Positions 11,600-21,691 of a stretch of 64,000 nt of DNA are shown one piece after another. The DNA is from Owenia fusiformis (taxonomy: Eukaryota > Annelida > Polychaeta > Sabellida > Oweniidae): NCBI GenBank assembly GCA_903813345.2, contig CAIIXF020000002.1:1218001-1282000 (forward strand), given 5' to 3'. A model generated the notes under the pieces. The model saw only the letters and a program-made list of their open reading frames with translations, had not been told where the DNA came from and made no database searches. Each line of letters starts with the position of its first letter. The first letter of the stretch is position 1. The translations under genes and the position numbers were made by a program.

Positions 11600-12062
11600 A
11601 TGGTCTCTACTAGGCAGAGTGTAGTTTAACTAGACTCTGCACGCAGGGTACATTTCTTGACGGTTTCTCTACTGAATAAAATTGGGAGGATTAAATTCAA
11701 ATACACCAATATTCACCTTGGACTTGGTTGCATAATTCTATTAAATAAACAAATGGGATGTTTTCGGATCAGTAAAATACAAAAAACAACTCAGATACCT
11801 TTGTCTTAGGGGTAATTAGTTTGTTTGGCAGTTTGAGATTTGAGCTCAGCGAGTCAACCTGACTTTGGGTGTTCAATCACGTCACGTAAGCTTACACGCG
11901 GCGGGAAATTTTGAGAATCACTTAATTGAGTATTGGGAATCTTATTCAGTTAATTTCAGACCTTTAATTATAGGTTTGGTGCGTCGGAAAATTATAATTC
12001 GGTATTGGTTAATTGTCAGATTAACCACTCGGATAAATTACCACTTATACAGTATACCAAGC
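11600..12062. other. no gene seen
   Basis: Non-coding; ACTCTGC/GCAGAGT words near 11614-11640 form a short inverted repeat. Confidence 0.4.
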
Positions 12063-12205
12063 AGTCCCTTATAGTCCAGCTACACACTGATCTGTTTGCT
12101 TAACAGTCCCTCATAGTACAGCTGCACACTGGACCTTATACCAAATAATCTATTATAGTACAGCTGCACATTGATTGAATTTATGCCTAACATTATATTA
12201 TAGTA
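12063..12205. repeat. short degenerate tandem repeat, ~4 units
   Basis: Words of the form TTATAGTACAGCTGCACACT recur about every 45-50 bp. Confidence 0.7.
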
Positions 12206-12735
12206 CAGCTGGAATCTGAGCCCTATAGTTAAAACAGAAATGTTTGTGACTGCTTTGAATTTAAAAGATAAGCAATCAAATGACCATATTGAAACAGTTT
12301 ATGTAAAAATAGAAACATTTATATTTATTCTAACTTTTGTATATTTTAGTTTGTTTTGTAGTTTAGCTATCATATCTGTGTCCTCTTATATTTTGATACT
12401 TCTCTGCCATGTTATTTTCGGAAAAATTAACATGGCTGAAATTCCCTAAATTACAAAAGGCCACAGCTTTGCTGCACATTATACATTACCATCCGCCATT
12501 TTCTGTTCTCGTTACCGCAAAATTTTGCAAATCGCCGTGACGTAAACGTCATACTATAACACCGTGATCTAGCAACACATACAATTCACCACTTGGAAGC
12601 TTATCTTGTATTTGTAATCTATCAATGTCACAGAAAAAATGTAACACATATAGAACGTGAATAAACCTTGACAAAATATATTCAAAGACTGTCAACATGG
12701 CGTGTTGAGATCTAAAATAGGTAGCTACTCATTCG

Positions 12736-14420
12736 AGAAAGAGTCGAAGGCAAATATACAAAGCCGGCTTTCAAAGCTGGCTTTTAAAGCTGGCTTCTAC
12801 AGTACATCAGAAGCCGGCTTCTGGCGTCACCAAGAAGCCGGCTTTTAAAAACCGGCTTCGAATGACTTACAGAAGCCAGCTTCTGCAGTTACCAAGAAGC
12901 CAGTTTTAAAAGCCAGATTCTCTCTCTCAATCATTTTGTTGTGCATTATGCATCTTATTCTCGTATAATTAGCATGGAAATGAGAAAAAAATGAAAATAA
13001 GTAAAAATGTAACATATTGCAAGATTTTTTGCAAAAAATAATTTCAAACCAAAACTATGGGGGAAATTTAATTCTAACTAAAAATATCGATGAATTAAAT
13101 CATGTTCGTTACAAACATCTAATTATCGTTCTAATTCATCGATATTTTTACTTAGAAATGAATTTTCTCTCATAGTTTTGGCTTGAAATGACTTTTTGCA
13201 AAAAATCTTGAAATAAGTTACAATTTTACGTATTTTTCAGTTTTTTCTCATTTTCATGCAAATTATACGAGAATAAGATGCATAATTCACATATTAATGA
13301 TCGTGAGACAGTATCCCGTGATTCCCAGTTGCTAGAGTGTCCCTGCATAGCTTGTGTAAGATGGAGCGAGCTGATTTGTAAACTGGCTCCAAGTTGGAGC
13401 CAGTTTGAAAAATGAGCGGTGCGTCTTATTAAACGGAAATGCAATGCATAATCTATTCTGATTTAGTGAACGTGATCTAATTCATCGATATTTTTACTTA
13501 GAAATGAATTTTCTCTCATAGTTTCTCTCAAGTTGCTAGATTGCCCCTACATAGCTTGTGTAAGATGGAGCGAGCTGATTTGTAAACTGGCTCCAAGTTG
13601 GAGCCAGTTTTGAAAAATGAGCGGTGCGTTTTTATTTAACGGAAATGCAATGCATAATCTGTTCTGATTTAGTGAACGTGATCAAATTCATCGATATTTT
13701 TACTTAGAAATAAATTTTCTCTCATAGTTTTGGCTTGAAATGACTTTTTGCAAAAAATCTTGAAATAAGTTACAATTTTACGTATTTTTCAGGTTTTTCT
13801 CATTTTCATGCAAATTATACGAGAATAAGATGCATAATGCACATAGAAATGATCGTGAGACAGTATCTCGTGATTCCCAGTGGCTAGATTGTCCGTTAAT
13901 AGCTTGTGTTTAATGGTGCGAGCTGATTTGAAATCTGGCTCCAAATTGGAGCCAGTTTTGAAAAATGAGCGATGCATTTTTATTAAACAGAAATACAATG
14001 CATAATATTTTTGGAATTGATGAACGTGATCAAATTCATCGATATCCATGCTTAGTATTCAATTTACCCGTATAGTTTTGCAAAAATATGACAATATAAA
14101 CTATATTCAAAAGCCATCTTCTGCAGTACGTCAGTAAGTAAGAAGCCAGTTTTAAAAGCCGGCCTCTTGGTGACTCCAGAAGCCGGCTTCTGTTGTCCTT
14201 CAGAAGCCGGTTTTTAAAAGCCGGCTTCTTGTTGACTGTAGAAGCCGGCTTCTGTAGTACGTAAGAAGCCAGTTTGTAAAAGCCGGCTTCTTGGTGACTC
14301 CAGAAGCCGGCTTCAGTTGTCCTTCAGAAGCCGGTTTTTAAAAGCCGGCTTCTTGTTGACTGTAGAAGCCGGCTTCTGTAGTACGTAAGAAGCCAGTTTG
14401 TAAAAGCGGTTTTTGCCTTC
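12736..14420. repeat. composite palindrome-rich block flanked by GAAGCCGGCTTC arrays
   Basis: Left (12755-12930) and right (14105-14410) clusters consist of repeated GAAGCCGGCTTC and its variants at roughly 17-25 bp spacing. The right cluster has a ~122-bp higher-order unit present about twice. The centre (12960-14095) carries direct repeats, each with the palindrome CTGGCTCCAA.TTGGAGCCAG (about 13382, 13587 and 13936) and with TCATCGATATTTTTACTTAG. The segment 12960-13260 is itself an inverted repeat. CGAAGGCAAA at the left end and TTTGCCTTCG at the right end are inverted, so the whole block may be one element. ORFs inside it are artefacts. Confidence 0.75.
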
Positions 14421-14511
14421 GAGTACTTCCGACTCATTCAGCACACGTTTGGAAGAGTTATCTTGTCTTTTTAATATCCTTCACACTTACACTCTTCCAT
14501 GAATATATACA

Positions 14512-15085
14512 GAATATCACATCATTTTGAGTGATATCATTTTTATCGCCCAGTTGATATCAAATATCAACACGAGTGAGCGAAGCGAATGAGTGTTGAT
14601 ATTTGATATCTACGAGGCGATAAAATGATATCACGAGAAATTATGTGATATTGGGTTTATCCCATGATTACAATCACCTTGTGATGTTCTGATCCAATTT
14701 CCAGGACATTGGCAGACAATATAAACTAGAAATCAGAATATCTGTACATGATCTAGTTCGTCATAAATACCATTTTTTAATCGTTAGTTAGCAGCCTTCT
14801 AATTAAATTATATACACAATCGTAATTCAATACATCAATGAAACTTACAGAGAATAAATTAACGGACCTATTTTCTCAAAAGAGAATCAATTATCTGACC
14901 TAATTTCCAACAATACTGTGGCGCGAAATGCAAATGTGATATCACACGGATATGCGTGAGATAAACGATATCACACGCATATGAGTTTGATAAACGATTT
15001 TCTGGAAAATATCACACGGATTTCAATGATATCAGAAATATCACTAGCTGTTATTGTACAGATAACACATTAATCGTGGGATAAT
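14512..15085. repeat. nested GATATC hairpin with GAGTGAGCGAAGCGAATGAG tip
   Basis: The inner hairpin (14512-14652) pairs TTGATATCAAATATCAACAC with GTGTTGATATTTGATATC around the tip GAGTGAGCGAAGCGAATGAG. It continues outward through GATATCAT..ATCGCC/GGCGAT..ATGATATC. Further GATATCACACG-type words and TTATCCCATGATTA (about 14657) against TAATCGTGGGATAA (about 15072) suggest a larger outer inverted structure. Confidence 0.7.
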
Positions 15086-15891
15086 ATGAATTATTTCATC
15101 GCCGGTTAAGTAAATAAAAATTCAAACATAAAGAGGCTTTACAACGTAGTTCAATGGGGGAGTTAAGGTTGCCAAACTTATGGAGGGGGTGTATATAGAC
15201 TATATCCTATTTAGTCTGAATTATATTCAGACTATAAGGCACCTATGTTAGAGTTTGGTAAAATGAAACATTTGTTTACATAGGAAGTGCTATTCAAAAT
15301 GGCCGATTGGTAAAATTAATTTGCACATTTTCACTTCAACTAGCTTTATTTCCACTTGACAATATGCTGTGTTACTTTTAATTGCATTTAATTGTACCTT
15401 ACTATTTAATTGAAATTTTGTAATGTTTATTTTATTGAAGAAATGGTTCCTCTAATTGATAATTTTGTGCAAAAAATTTCACTGCAATTTCCACAGGAAA
15501 GTAGTACATCATAACAGACTGACTTCTAGTCAGTCTGTTGGATACATACTAGGGGTGTATATAAGCCAAACGTTGGGGACTGATAAATTAGGTGTAATGT
15601 ATCACTTTTGATAATAGTGGGGCCAGTAAGCTGTTCAATTGCACTTGCTATATATAAAGTACCATTTTTTGACATAATAATACATATAGTTTTGATATCT
15701 AACAAAGTGACTCCATCACTTCGATCACATCACTTTACGCCATCTGTATTTTGTATATAAAAATGGTAATTAGGTTTATTTAGCTTATGTTCAAATATCA
15801 ACAAAATTTAGTTTTAGCTTTTTAAAGTTAGAAATCAGATAATTTGAGGTTATATAATGGTTTATTCCGTATTTCGTGTTTATACTCAAGT

Positions 15892-15948
15892 GAGTATATG
15901 ATATATTCACGAGTGACTGAAGGGAACGAGTGAATATATCATATACTC
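15892..15948. repeat. hairpin GAGTATATGATATATTCAC with GAGTGACTGAAGGGAACGAG tip
   Basis: Perfect 19-bp arms (15892-15910 and 15930-15948) surround a tip of the same type as the neighbouring hairpins. Confidence 0.85.
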
Positions 15949-15964
15949 ACGAGAGTATATAGAG

Positions 15965-16110
15965 ATTATCCTATATGAGGTTCAGGATATTGGGATTATC
16001 CCGAGGCTAATATAATATAATTGCCCGAGGGCCGCAGGTCCCGAGGGAAAATATATTATATTGGCCAAGGGATAATCCCAATATCCTGAACCGACTATAG
16101 GATAATATGT
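15965..16110. repeat. ~145-bp palindrome with GAGGGCCGCAGG tip
   Basis: Outer arms GGTTCAGGATATTGGG..ATTATCCC and the exact complement (ending near 16095), inner arms TAATATAATATA/TATATTATATT, and a GC-rich centre CCCGAGGGCCGCAGGTCCC. TATAGGAT at both outer edges extends the pairing. Confidence 0.85.
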
Positions 16111-16519
16111 TTATCCCATACCAATCTTGGTCATCTGGTTCACATTGTTAAATCGTGGAAATATTTTAGAATTCATGTCCAGTTTTGTTTTCTTGGCCAT
16201 GGGCGGATTTTCCTGTTCTCTCAAATATTCCCACATTTATTTTCTCGAATTTTTGATTGATTAAGTGGATGCTCCTTCCCTCTTTAAACCATCAAACAGA
16301 TCCCAATTGTCTGTGTTTTCTCCATTGTCGTTTACAGTCATTACGCGAACGTTACAAATTATGAACAAATATGCGAGCGGCGATTATGACGTAGCGGACA
16401 GATATACTATATCTGCCCGCTCGGAGCGGGACGTAAAGGTATATCTGCCCGCTGATGAAAATATAAGATTTTACAAACCGGCTTTATGTACCTATAACAC
16501 GTCCAAGTATGGGATAAAA

Positions 16520-17012
16520 CGATGTATTTCATACTTGAGTGGGTTTGGGGTAGATATCACCCGGGAATATATATCATATCTGAGGAGCGGGCAGGATATA
16601 TTGTATATGTCCCGCTCTAGGCCAAATGCGGGCAGATATAATATATCCATCCCGCTCCCGGGAATTTTTTCAAAAGTTTAAAAATTTAAATTTCAGAAGT
16701 TTAAAATTTTTCAAAAAGTTTAAAGGTTACAATTCTATTGTATTGAACTGAAGGAATATTATGAAAATGTTAAATATAAATTGTGCTTTTACAGTATAGG
16801 CCTATCTTGTCATTTGAAAAAGGTGGAAAAAGTTATATCTACCCCAAACCCACTCAAGTATGAGATACACCAGTTATGTACGGTCGGTTTTGGATACAGT
16901 GTTTATCCCGCGGGAAATATGTGTATCCCCCTTGGTCCCTGCGGTCCCTCGTGAGATACACATATTTCCCTTGGTATAAACCCTGTATCCAAAACCTCCC
17001 AGTACATAACCC
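16520..17012 (+). repeat. composite double-hairpin element, copy 1
   Basis: Two inverted repeats sit back to back. The larger has a 29-bp perfect arm pair (16529-16557 and 16835-16863) enclosing GAGCGGGC/GCCCGCTC hairpins and an A/T tract. The smaller (16873-17010) pairs TTTTGGATACAG with CTGTATCCAAAA around the tip TTGGTCCCTGCGGTCCCTCG. A second copy lies inverted at 62334-62862 with the same order of parts. A 138-codon ORF over 16265-16681 results from the palindromes. No target duplication was found. I know of no named family. Confidence 0.8.
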
Positions 17013-17029
17013 TTATATACAGAATCAAC

Positions 17030-17150
17030 CATTATATGTTGTTTACGCTGTCCAGGAGTTATATACGCTATCCAGGAGTTGTGTATCGTTCTCAAGAGTT
17101 GTATACGATGAGTGTTGGTTTTATATTGCAGTTATACAATGCTATTATAC
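17030..17150 (+). repeat. dispersed repeat with tandem GCTGTCCAGGAGTT words
   Basis: Three to four copies of a ~21-bp word (GCTATCCAGGAGTTGTATAC type) are followed by GATGAGTGTTGGTTTTATAT. A reverse-complement relative lies at about 37830-37960 inside the 36.9-39.8 kb element. Confidence 0.7.
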
Positions 17151-17513
17151 AATCATATAAAGCACTTAGGGTGGGATCAAATCAAGAATATACTGCTCTA
17201 TATAAATCTTGTAAATATTGATATGTGTATTAGTCAACATATGTCAAAAAAGCATTGTTAGCATTTCAATGTATTTATAAGACACATTGACAGTGTATAG
17301 CAAATTGAAATGAATTTTAAAATACAGGATCAAGAACACACGATTTAGACCCCCGTGAATGATAGTAAAAATACATGTAACATTTCCACATACTTAGAAG
17401 TTCACGATCAATTTAATAGAAAGAATATGTACATCTACATTTTTACTCAATACGATTGAAACAACTATGTTTTTTCTTTTTCGTTATTGTTATATTTTTT
17501 ATAATTGGCAAGC

Positions 17514-18215
17514 AATGACGTTCACAGTAGCTGCCTCAAAAGCTGAAAACTGCTAAGTCTGATTCTGAATTTTGAATCTGTTATCTCTTGAATGTTGCTT
17601 ATATCTTCCACTCATAAAATAAAGGTCAAAACTATGTACACATTCTTTGATTCGGCCTCAGTTTTAATAGATACGTTGCTAAACTGGGATGTTCTGAACA
17701 AAAATAGATTGATGACGTCACAATTTATGCAAATTAGCTAATTTGCATAATTGAATATGAAGGCATACAGGCCGATAGCATTTCTATAGATCAAATAATG
17801 ACAAAGCTACAAACATTCTACTTCCAGGGTAAGATGTCAGAATATAATTTTCAAATAACATTCACGGTAGCTGCCTCGAAAGTTTAATAATTGCTGATCC
17901 AATTCTGAATATGTTTTCATTTTTATGTTGCTTATACCTTATTCTCATACACTAGAGGACAAAACTTTGCAGAAATTCTGCCATTCGACCTCAGTTCTAA
18001 TAGACACGTTGCTATACTTGAAAATTCTGAATTAAAAATTGATTGATGCTGTCACAATTTAAGCATATTATTTAATTTGCACAATTAAATATCGTTACTA
18101 TTTAGGACATTTATATAATTAGGTTTTATTTGATACTAATATCCTCTACTATAGTATATAGACCTAATAATGACAACGCTACAAACGATTTAAGATTCCA
18201 AGGTAAGATGTCTAA
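17514..18215. repeat. two ~350-bp tandem direct repeats
   Basis: The segments starting at about 17514 and 17860 share GTAGCTGCCTC, ATGTTGCTTATA, CAAAACT, GACCTCAGTT/GGCCTCAGTT, AATAGA.ACGTTGCTA, GATTGATG..GTCACAATTTA, AATAATGACAA.GCTACAAAC and GGTAAGATGTC in the same order. Identity is perhaps 70%. No coding potential. Confidence 0.75.
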
Positions 18216-18985
18216 AGATGCGTAACCATGGTAACGAAATGCTACAATATGCTACCCATTGGTTGGGTATCATCGGGCGACGGTTCCCTTTTAGTTTAAA
18301 TGAGTTGCGGTTATAAAAATAGCCACGTGAATTATTCTCGGGATCATTCGCGAGGTTCTGGCGGCAAAATAGCGTCATACGAACAGAAAAACGAATATGC
18401 GGCTTCTCTATATCTATCTCGAATAACGTTCGATTGAATAAAATTCCTTTCCAAGAGATAAAGAGAATCATACTTTGAATTGAACTTTTTTATATCTCAG
18501 CTTTCGATGGTTTCAACATTTAATCACTATACAAAGTTACTATGACATTACAAAATACGAAAGCTATTTGTAGATTAAAGTCTCATATTAATTAATTAAT
18601 TCAGTCTTGTTTTTAGAAATTAATTAATTAAAATTCGATCTTACAGTATTCAATTTATATTAAAATTATTAGAAATTGTAAAAATAAAAAGTTCAGTTTG
18701 AGAATTTTTTTTACAGATGTTTAAGATAGGTTGATGATGATCGTTGATTAAAGAGGATGATAACTGTTAAGACGACGACGACCGGTGATGACAATAGATG
18801 ACAATGGTCGGTGATGGTATATGGTAGCAATTGATGTACACACATCATAGCAACAGGTCGTCTATCCTTGATTGCAATCTTCATCACATTCTAATTGATG
18901 GTATATTGATGATAAAACTTAATCTAAGGATGTAACGTCTTTAAGATTGGTTCCTGGCGTGTATATTATATTCTAGATCGTTCTA
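18216..18985. other. no gene seen
   Basis: Contains an AATTAATTAATT inverted pair near 18585-18630 and simple GATGATGA-like sequence near 18730-18830. Confidence 0.4.
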
Positions 18986-19959
18986 CAGTGTGTCTCAAAA
19001 AATGTTACACTTACAAAAAGTTCAATATCTTTCATGATTTTGACTTTTCCCCTAAAATATACTTAGATACCATAAGACCAGTCTTTCTCGAATAAATTCA
19101 CACCATCAGATTCAAAATCCGTCCAAGATTGGCTGCACAGGACATATTTTATAGACGCATGTGAAATCTGATTTGCGCCAACTTCTCAGTGGCTGGACAT
19201 GTGGTGATCAATTCTTTTTGGTGTGAATGCTGTGGACAGTGATATCTTGATTTGATCAATGATCCAGTTCTTTCTTTCCTGGATAGAAATACAACATTTC
19301 ATTGTCAGAGTGTTCAATTTTGTTATGATGGCAACAGGATGGTGCAAAGGCCTGTGGCAGATCTTTTGGTAGAACTCTTTGGAAATTAGAAGATAGGATT
19401 GAATTACCCAATGGATTGGCCCCCAGGGTCATCCCACTTTACACCCTTGAGTTTTTTAAGGGCCTCTGAAAGCAGTTTACAGCATTACAAACTGTCCTAA
19501 ATGAACTTCTGCAAAAATAATTGATAGAATCAGAGTGATATTACAATTCATGCGCGCATGGGCAAGGGTACCTCAAGTTTAATTTGGAGAACATGTTGAG
19601 GGGACCACATGTTTATGTCTTATACCCAATGATCATATGTAAGACAAATAGGAAAATTACATAATGACTCGGTTTAAGGTCAAGCTTCTACTCAGAAGAA
19701 AGTTAAATATTAAAGAAACTGTTCCTCTTTTGTCATTTGGTCAATCCAATCACTTAGAAGTTGGCGCAAGTCAGATTTTACCATGGGACACTAAAAGCTG
19801 TCATGTGGAGCCAATCAATGACAGATTTTGAATTTGATGGTGTCAAATTATTCGAGAAAGATTTGTCTTTTGTTATCCAAAGTATATTTTAGGGTAAAGT
19901 CAAAATTATGAAAGATATTGAACTTTTTGTGAGTGTAACATTTTTTTTGAGACACTCTG
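18986..19959 (+). mobile_element. dead mariner/Tc1-type element with ~180-bp TIRs
   Basis: TA dinucleotides at 18984-18985 and 19960-19961 flank long inverted repeats that begin CAGTGTGTCTC and end GAGACACTCTG. The inverted repeats extend about 180 bp, including AAAAGTTCAATATCTTTCAT and its complement. Inside, three-frame fragments resemble an IS630/Tc1/mariner transposase C-terminus: a RWIGR-like start, a proline-rich block in the position of WPPRSPDLTPLDFF, then a helical tail. Stops and frameshifts are frequent, so it is not functional. Confidence 0.8.
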
Positions 19960-19999
19960 TATAAGTTCACGGAAAATTGCTCTCATTTCAAAGGTTTTT

Positions 20000-20225
20000 A
20001 CACTGTGTTTTAATCCCGATTTTTATTTGCTCATCCCCATTTATTTTTCAAAATCCCGATTTTTATCCCGACTTGAAAGAAATATCCCCATTTTTGTAAA
20101 ATATCGAGATTTTAAGAAAATATTCAAATTTTTCGGAAATTATCCTGATTTTTTTCATAAAATATCCCGATTTTGTGTTCAAAACTCCTGATTTGTTAAC
20201 GAGACATCCCGATTATCGCTTAGAG
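20000..20225. repeat. degenerate TCCCGATTTTT-type tandem repeat
   Basis: ATCCCGATTTTT and close variants recur about every 25 bp in a T-rich stretch. A similar style of degenerate repeat, with other words, is seen at 26135-26610 and 41160-41850. Confidence 0.6.
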
Positions 20226-20544
20226 AAATAATAATATTATATTTTTATAATTTTATGTATGTACTGAAATTGTCTATATATAAAGGATCCAAGTAAACAT
20301 ATATATATATTACACTTACTCAATGATACTAATACTGCCTTGAGATTAACACCCGGGAGTATTTTTGATATTGAAAAAAAATCGTATTGTCCTGCCCTAT
20401 CCAGCTCATGAAAATCGTTATCACCTCCCAATCCCGCTCATGATGAAATTGATATTCACTTCCCAGGCATTTTTTCTAAACAAAGCTTCCTAGCTACCAG
20501 GTTCAGTTTGGTCGATATAGCGTGTCATAATGGTGTTCTTATTT

Positions 20545-20890
20545 TATTGTATTGTATTGTATCCTTTATTACCACGTTATTTCTATGTGAGTACATTACA
20601 ATTTTCAATATTTTTTTCCAAACATATTTACATAAACAGGTTGCGTTTTTTGTACATAAAATAAATTGCCTTGGCCTTTAAAATCATATTAAAAAGATCA
20701 TCCTCTTTAAAAATCTGGAGTACTTTATCTTATGTAAAAGACGATATTTTCCAAACAGAATTGAAAATAGAGATTTTGAAACGTAGGGCGTATGAAGATT
20801 GTAAATCTATTAAACATTTTGGCAAACTGTAATTTCATCATCATGCTCTGACACGGACAGTCAACGTCATAGAAATCTGAAAAATATGCG
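20545..20890 (-). mobile_element. possible 3' end of a non-LTR retrotransposon
   Basis: On the minus strand the segment ends in AATAAAGGATACAATACAATACAATAAAATAAG, a typical LINE/SINE tail (poly-ATACA) with an AATAAA signal; the tandem part is about 20545-20560. The ~330 bp upstream on that strand is T-rich and not recognisably coding. The call rests mainly on the tail. Confidence 0.35.
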
Positions 20891-20904
20891 AGTACCCTGC
20901 AATG

Positions 20905-20990
20905 ACGGGTCCTCTGGAAATAGCATATTGGGCCTCGGAATAAAACCCGTATTTAATCCCAACTATAGTAAATAACCTCTATATGCATAA
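20905..20990. repeat. fragment related to 37770-37830
   Basis: Shares GGAAATA.CATATTG, CTCGGAATAAAACC, ATT.AATCCC and AGTAAATAACCT in order with about 37778-37822. Confidence 0.6.
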
Positions 20991-21690
20991 TATATGTGAG
21001 TCTATTATCAGTGTGGATTTGTTACTTCGAAATAATTCTATATATCTATTTATATGTTCATTTGGACCCCTAGCGTATGTGCAACTCCAACCCATTATAT
21101 CATTCTCAAAATTCGAGCATTATTAAAATGTTATCGCTAAATTAAACAAGGTTGATGAATCTGTATATTACAGAAGCATCCTATCAATCAATAATTGCAT
21201 ATTAGTTGTTCAAATTTCAATAAGATTAGACTTTCAAGAATACAAATATGCTAGATGTTGTTCAAAATGCAGGGATTAAATATATTACACAGTCGGACAA
21301 TTTAAGATCTTTTAGCAGTTCAATCTTTATTCTACAACTAATGCCTTGGTCACATTTGCTCCGATTCATCGGCCGGCGCCCGGCCGATTGAGTATTCTCG
21401 TCAAAACTGTATACAATTTTGAACAAAATATTGAACAACATATATTTGACCTTCTATTCAAATTTTTTGATATTCAATTGAGTTTAAAAAAGTTATGGTC
21501 ACTATGGTAACCATTGTCATGGGTGTACGGGGTAAACTTTTGAAGTCATAGCAAACTAAACATCGTTCGAAGATTCTTTAACACTACAGTCTAGATGTGT
21601 AGCCACAGACCTAGCCAAATCCGTATTAAACACACACTCCAGTGATTTAAAACATTTCAAATCCTAATTACTCGATCTAAATATTACAAT
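20991..21690. other. 3' flank of the SMB gene; nothing else seen
   Basis: GATTCATCGGCCGGCGCCCGGCCGATTG near 21362-21390 is a GC-rich inverted repeat (CGGCCG..CGGCCG). No clear AATAAA on the minus strand within the first 100 bp after the stop codon. Confidence 0.4.
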
Positions 21691-21691
21691 C

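Noticed and set aside
12755-14410. CRISPR-like regular short repeats
   Set aside because: Spacers are not unique but are themselves repeated or tandem, the word is a 12-bp palindrome, no cas genes exist, and the DNA is eukaryotic.
16265-16681. 138-codon plus-strand ORF
   Set aside because: It lies across GAGCGGG palindromes and the inverted arm of the hairpin element; the frame is a by-product of repeat sequence and absent from the second copy.
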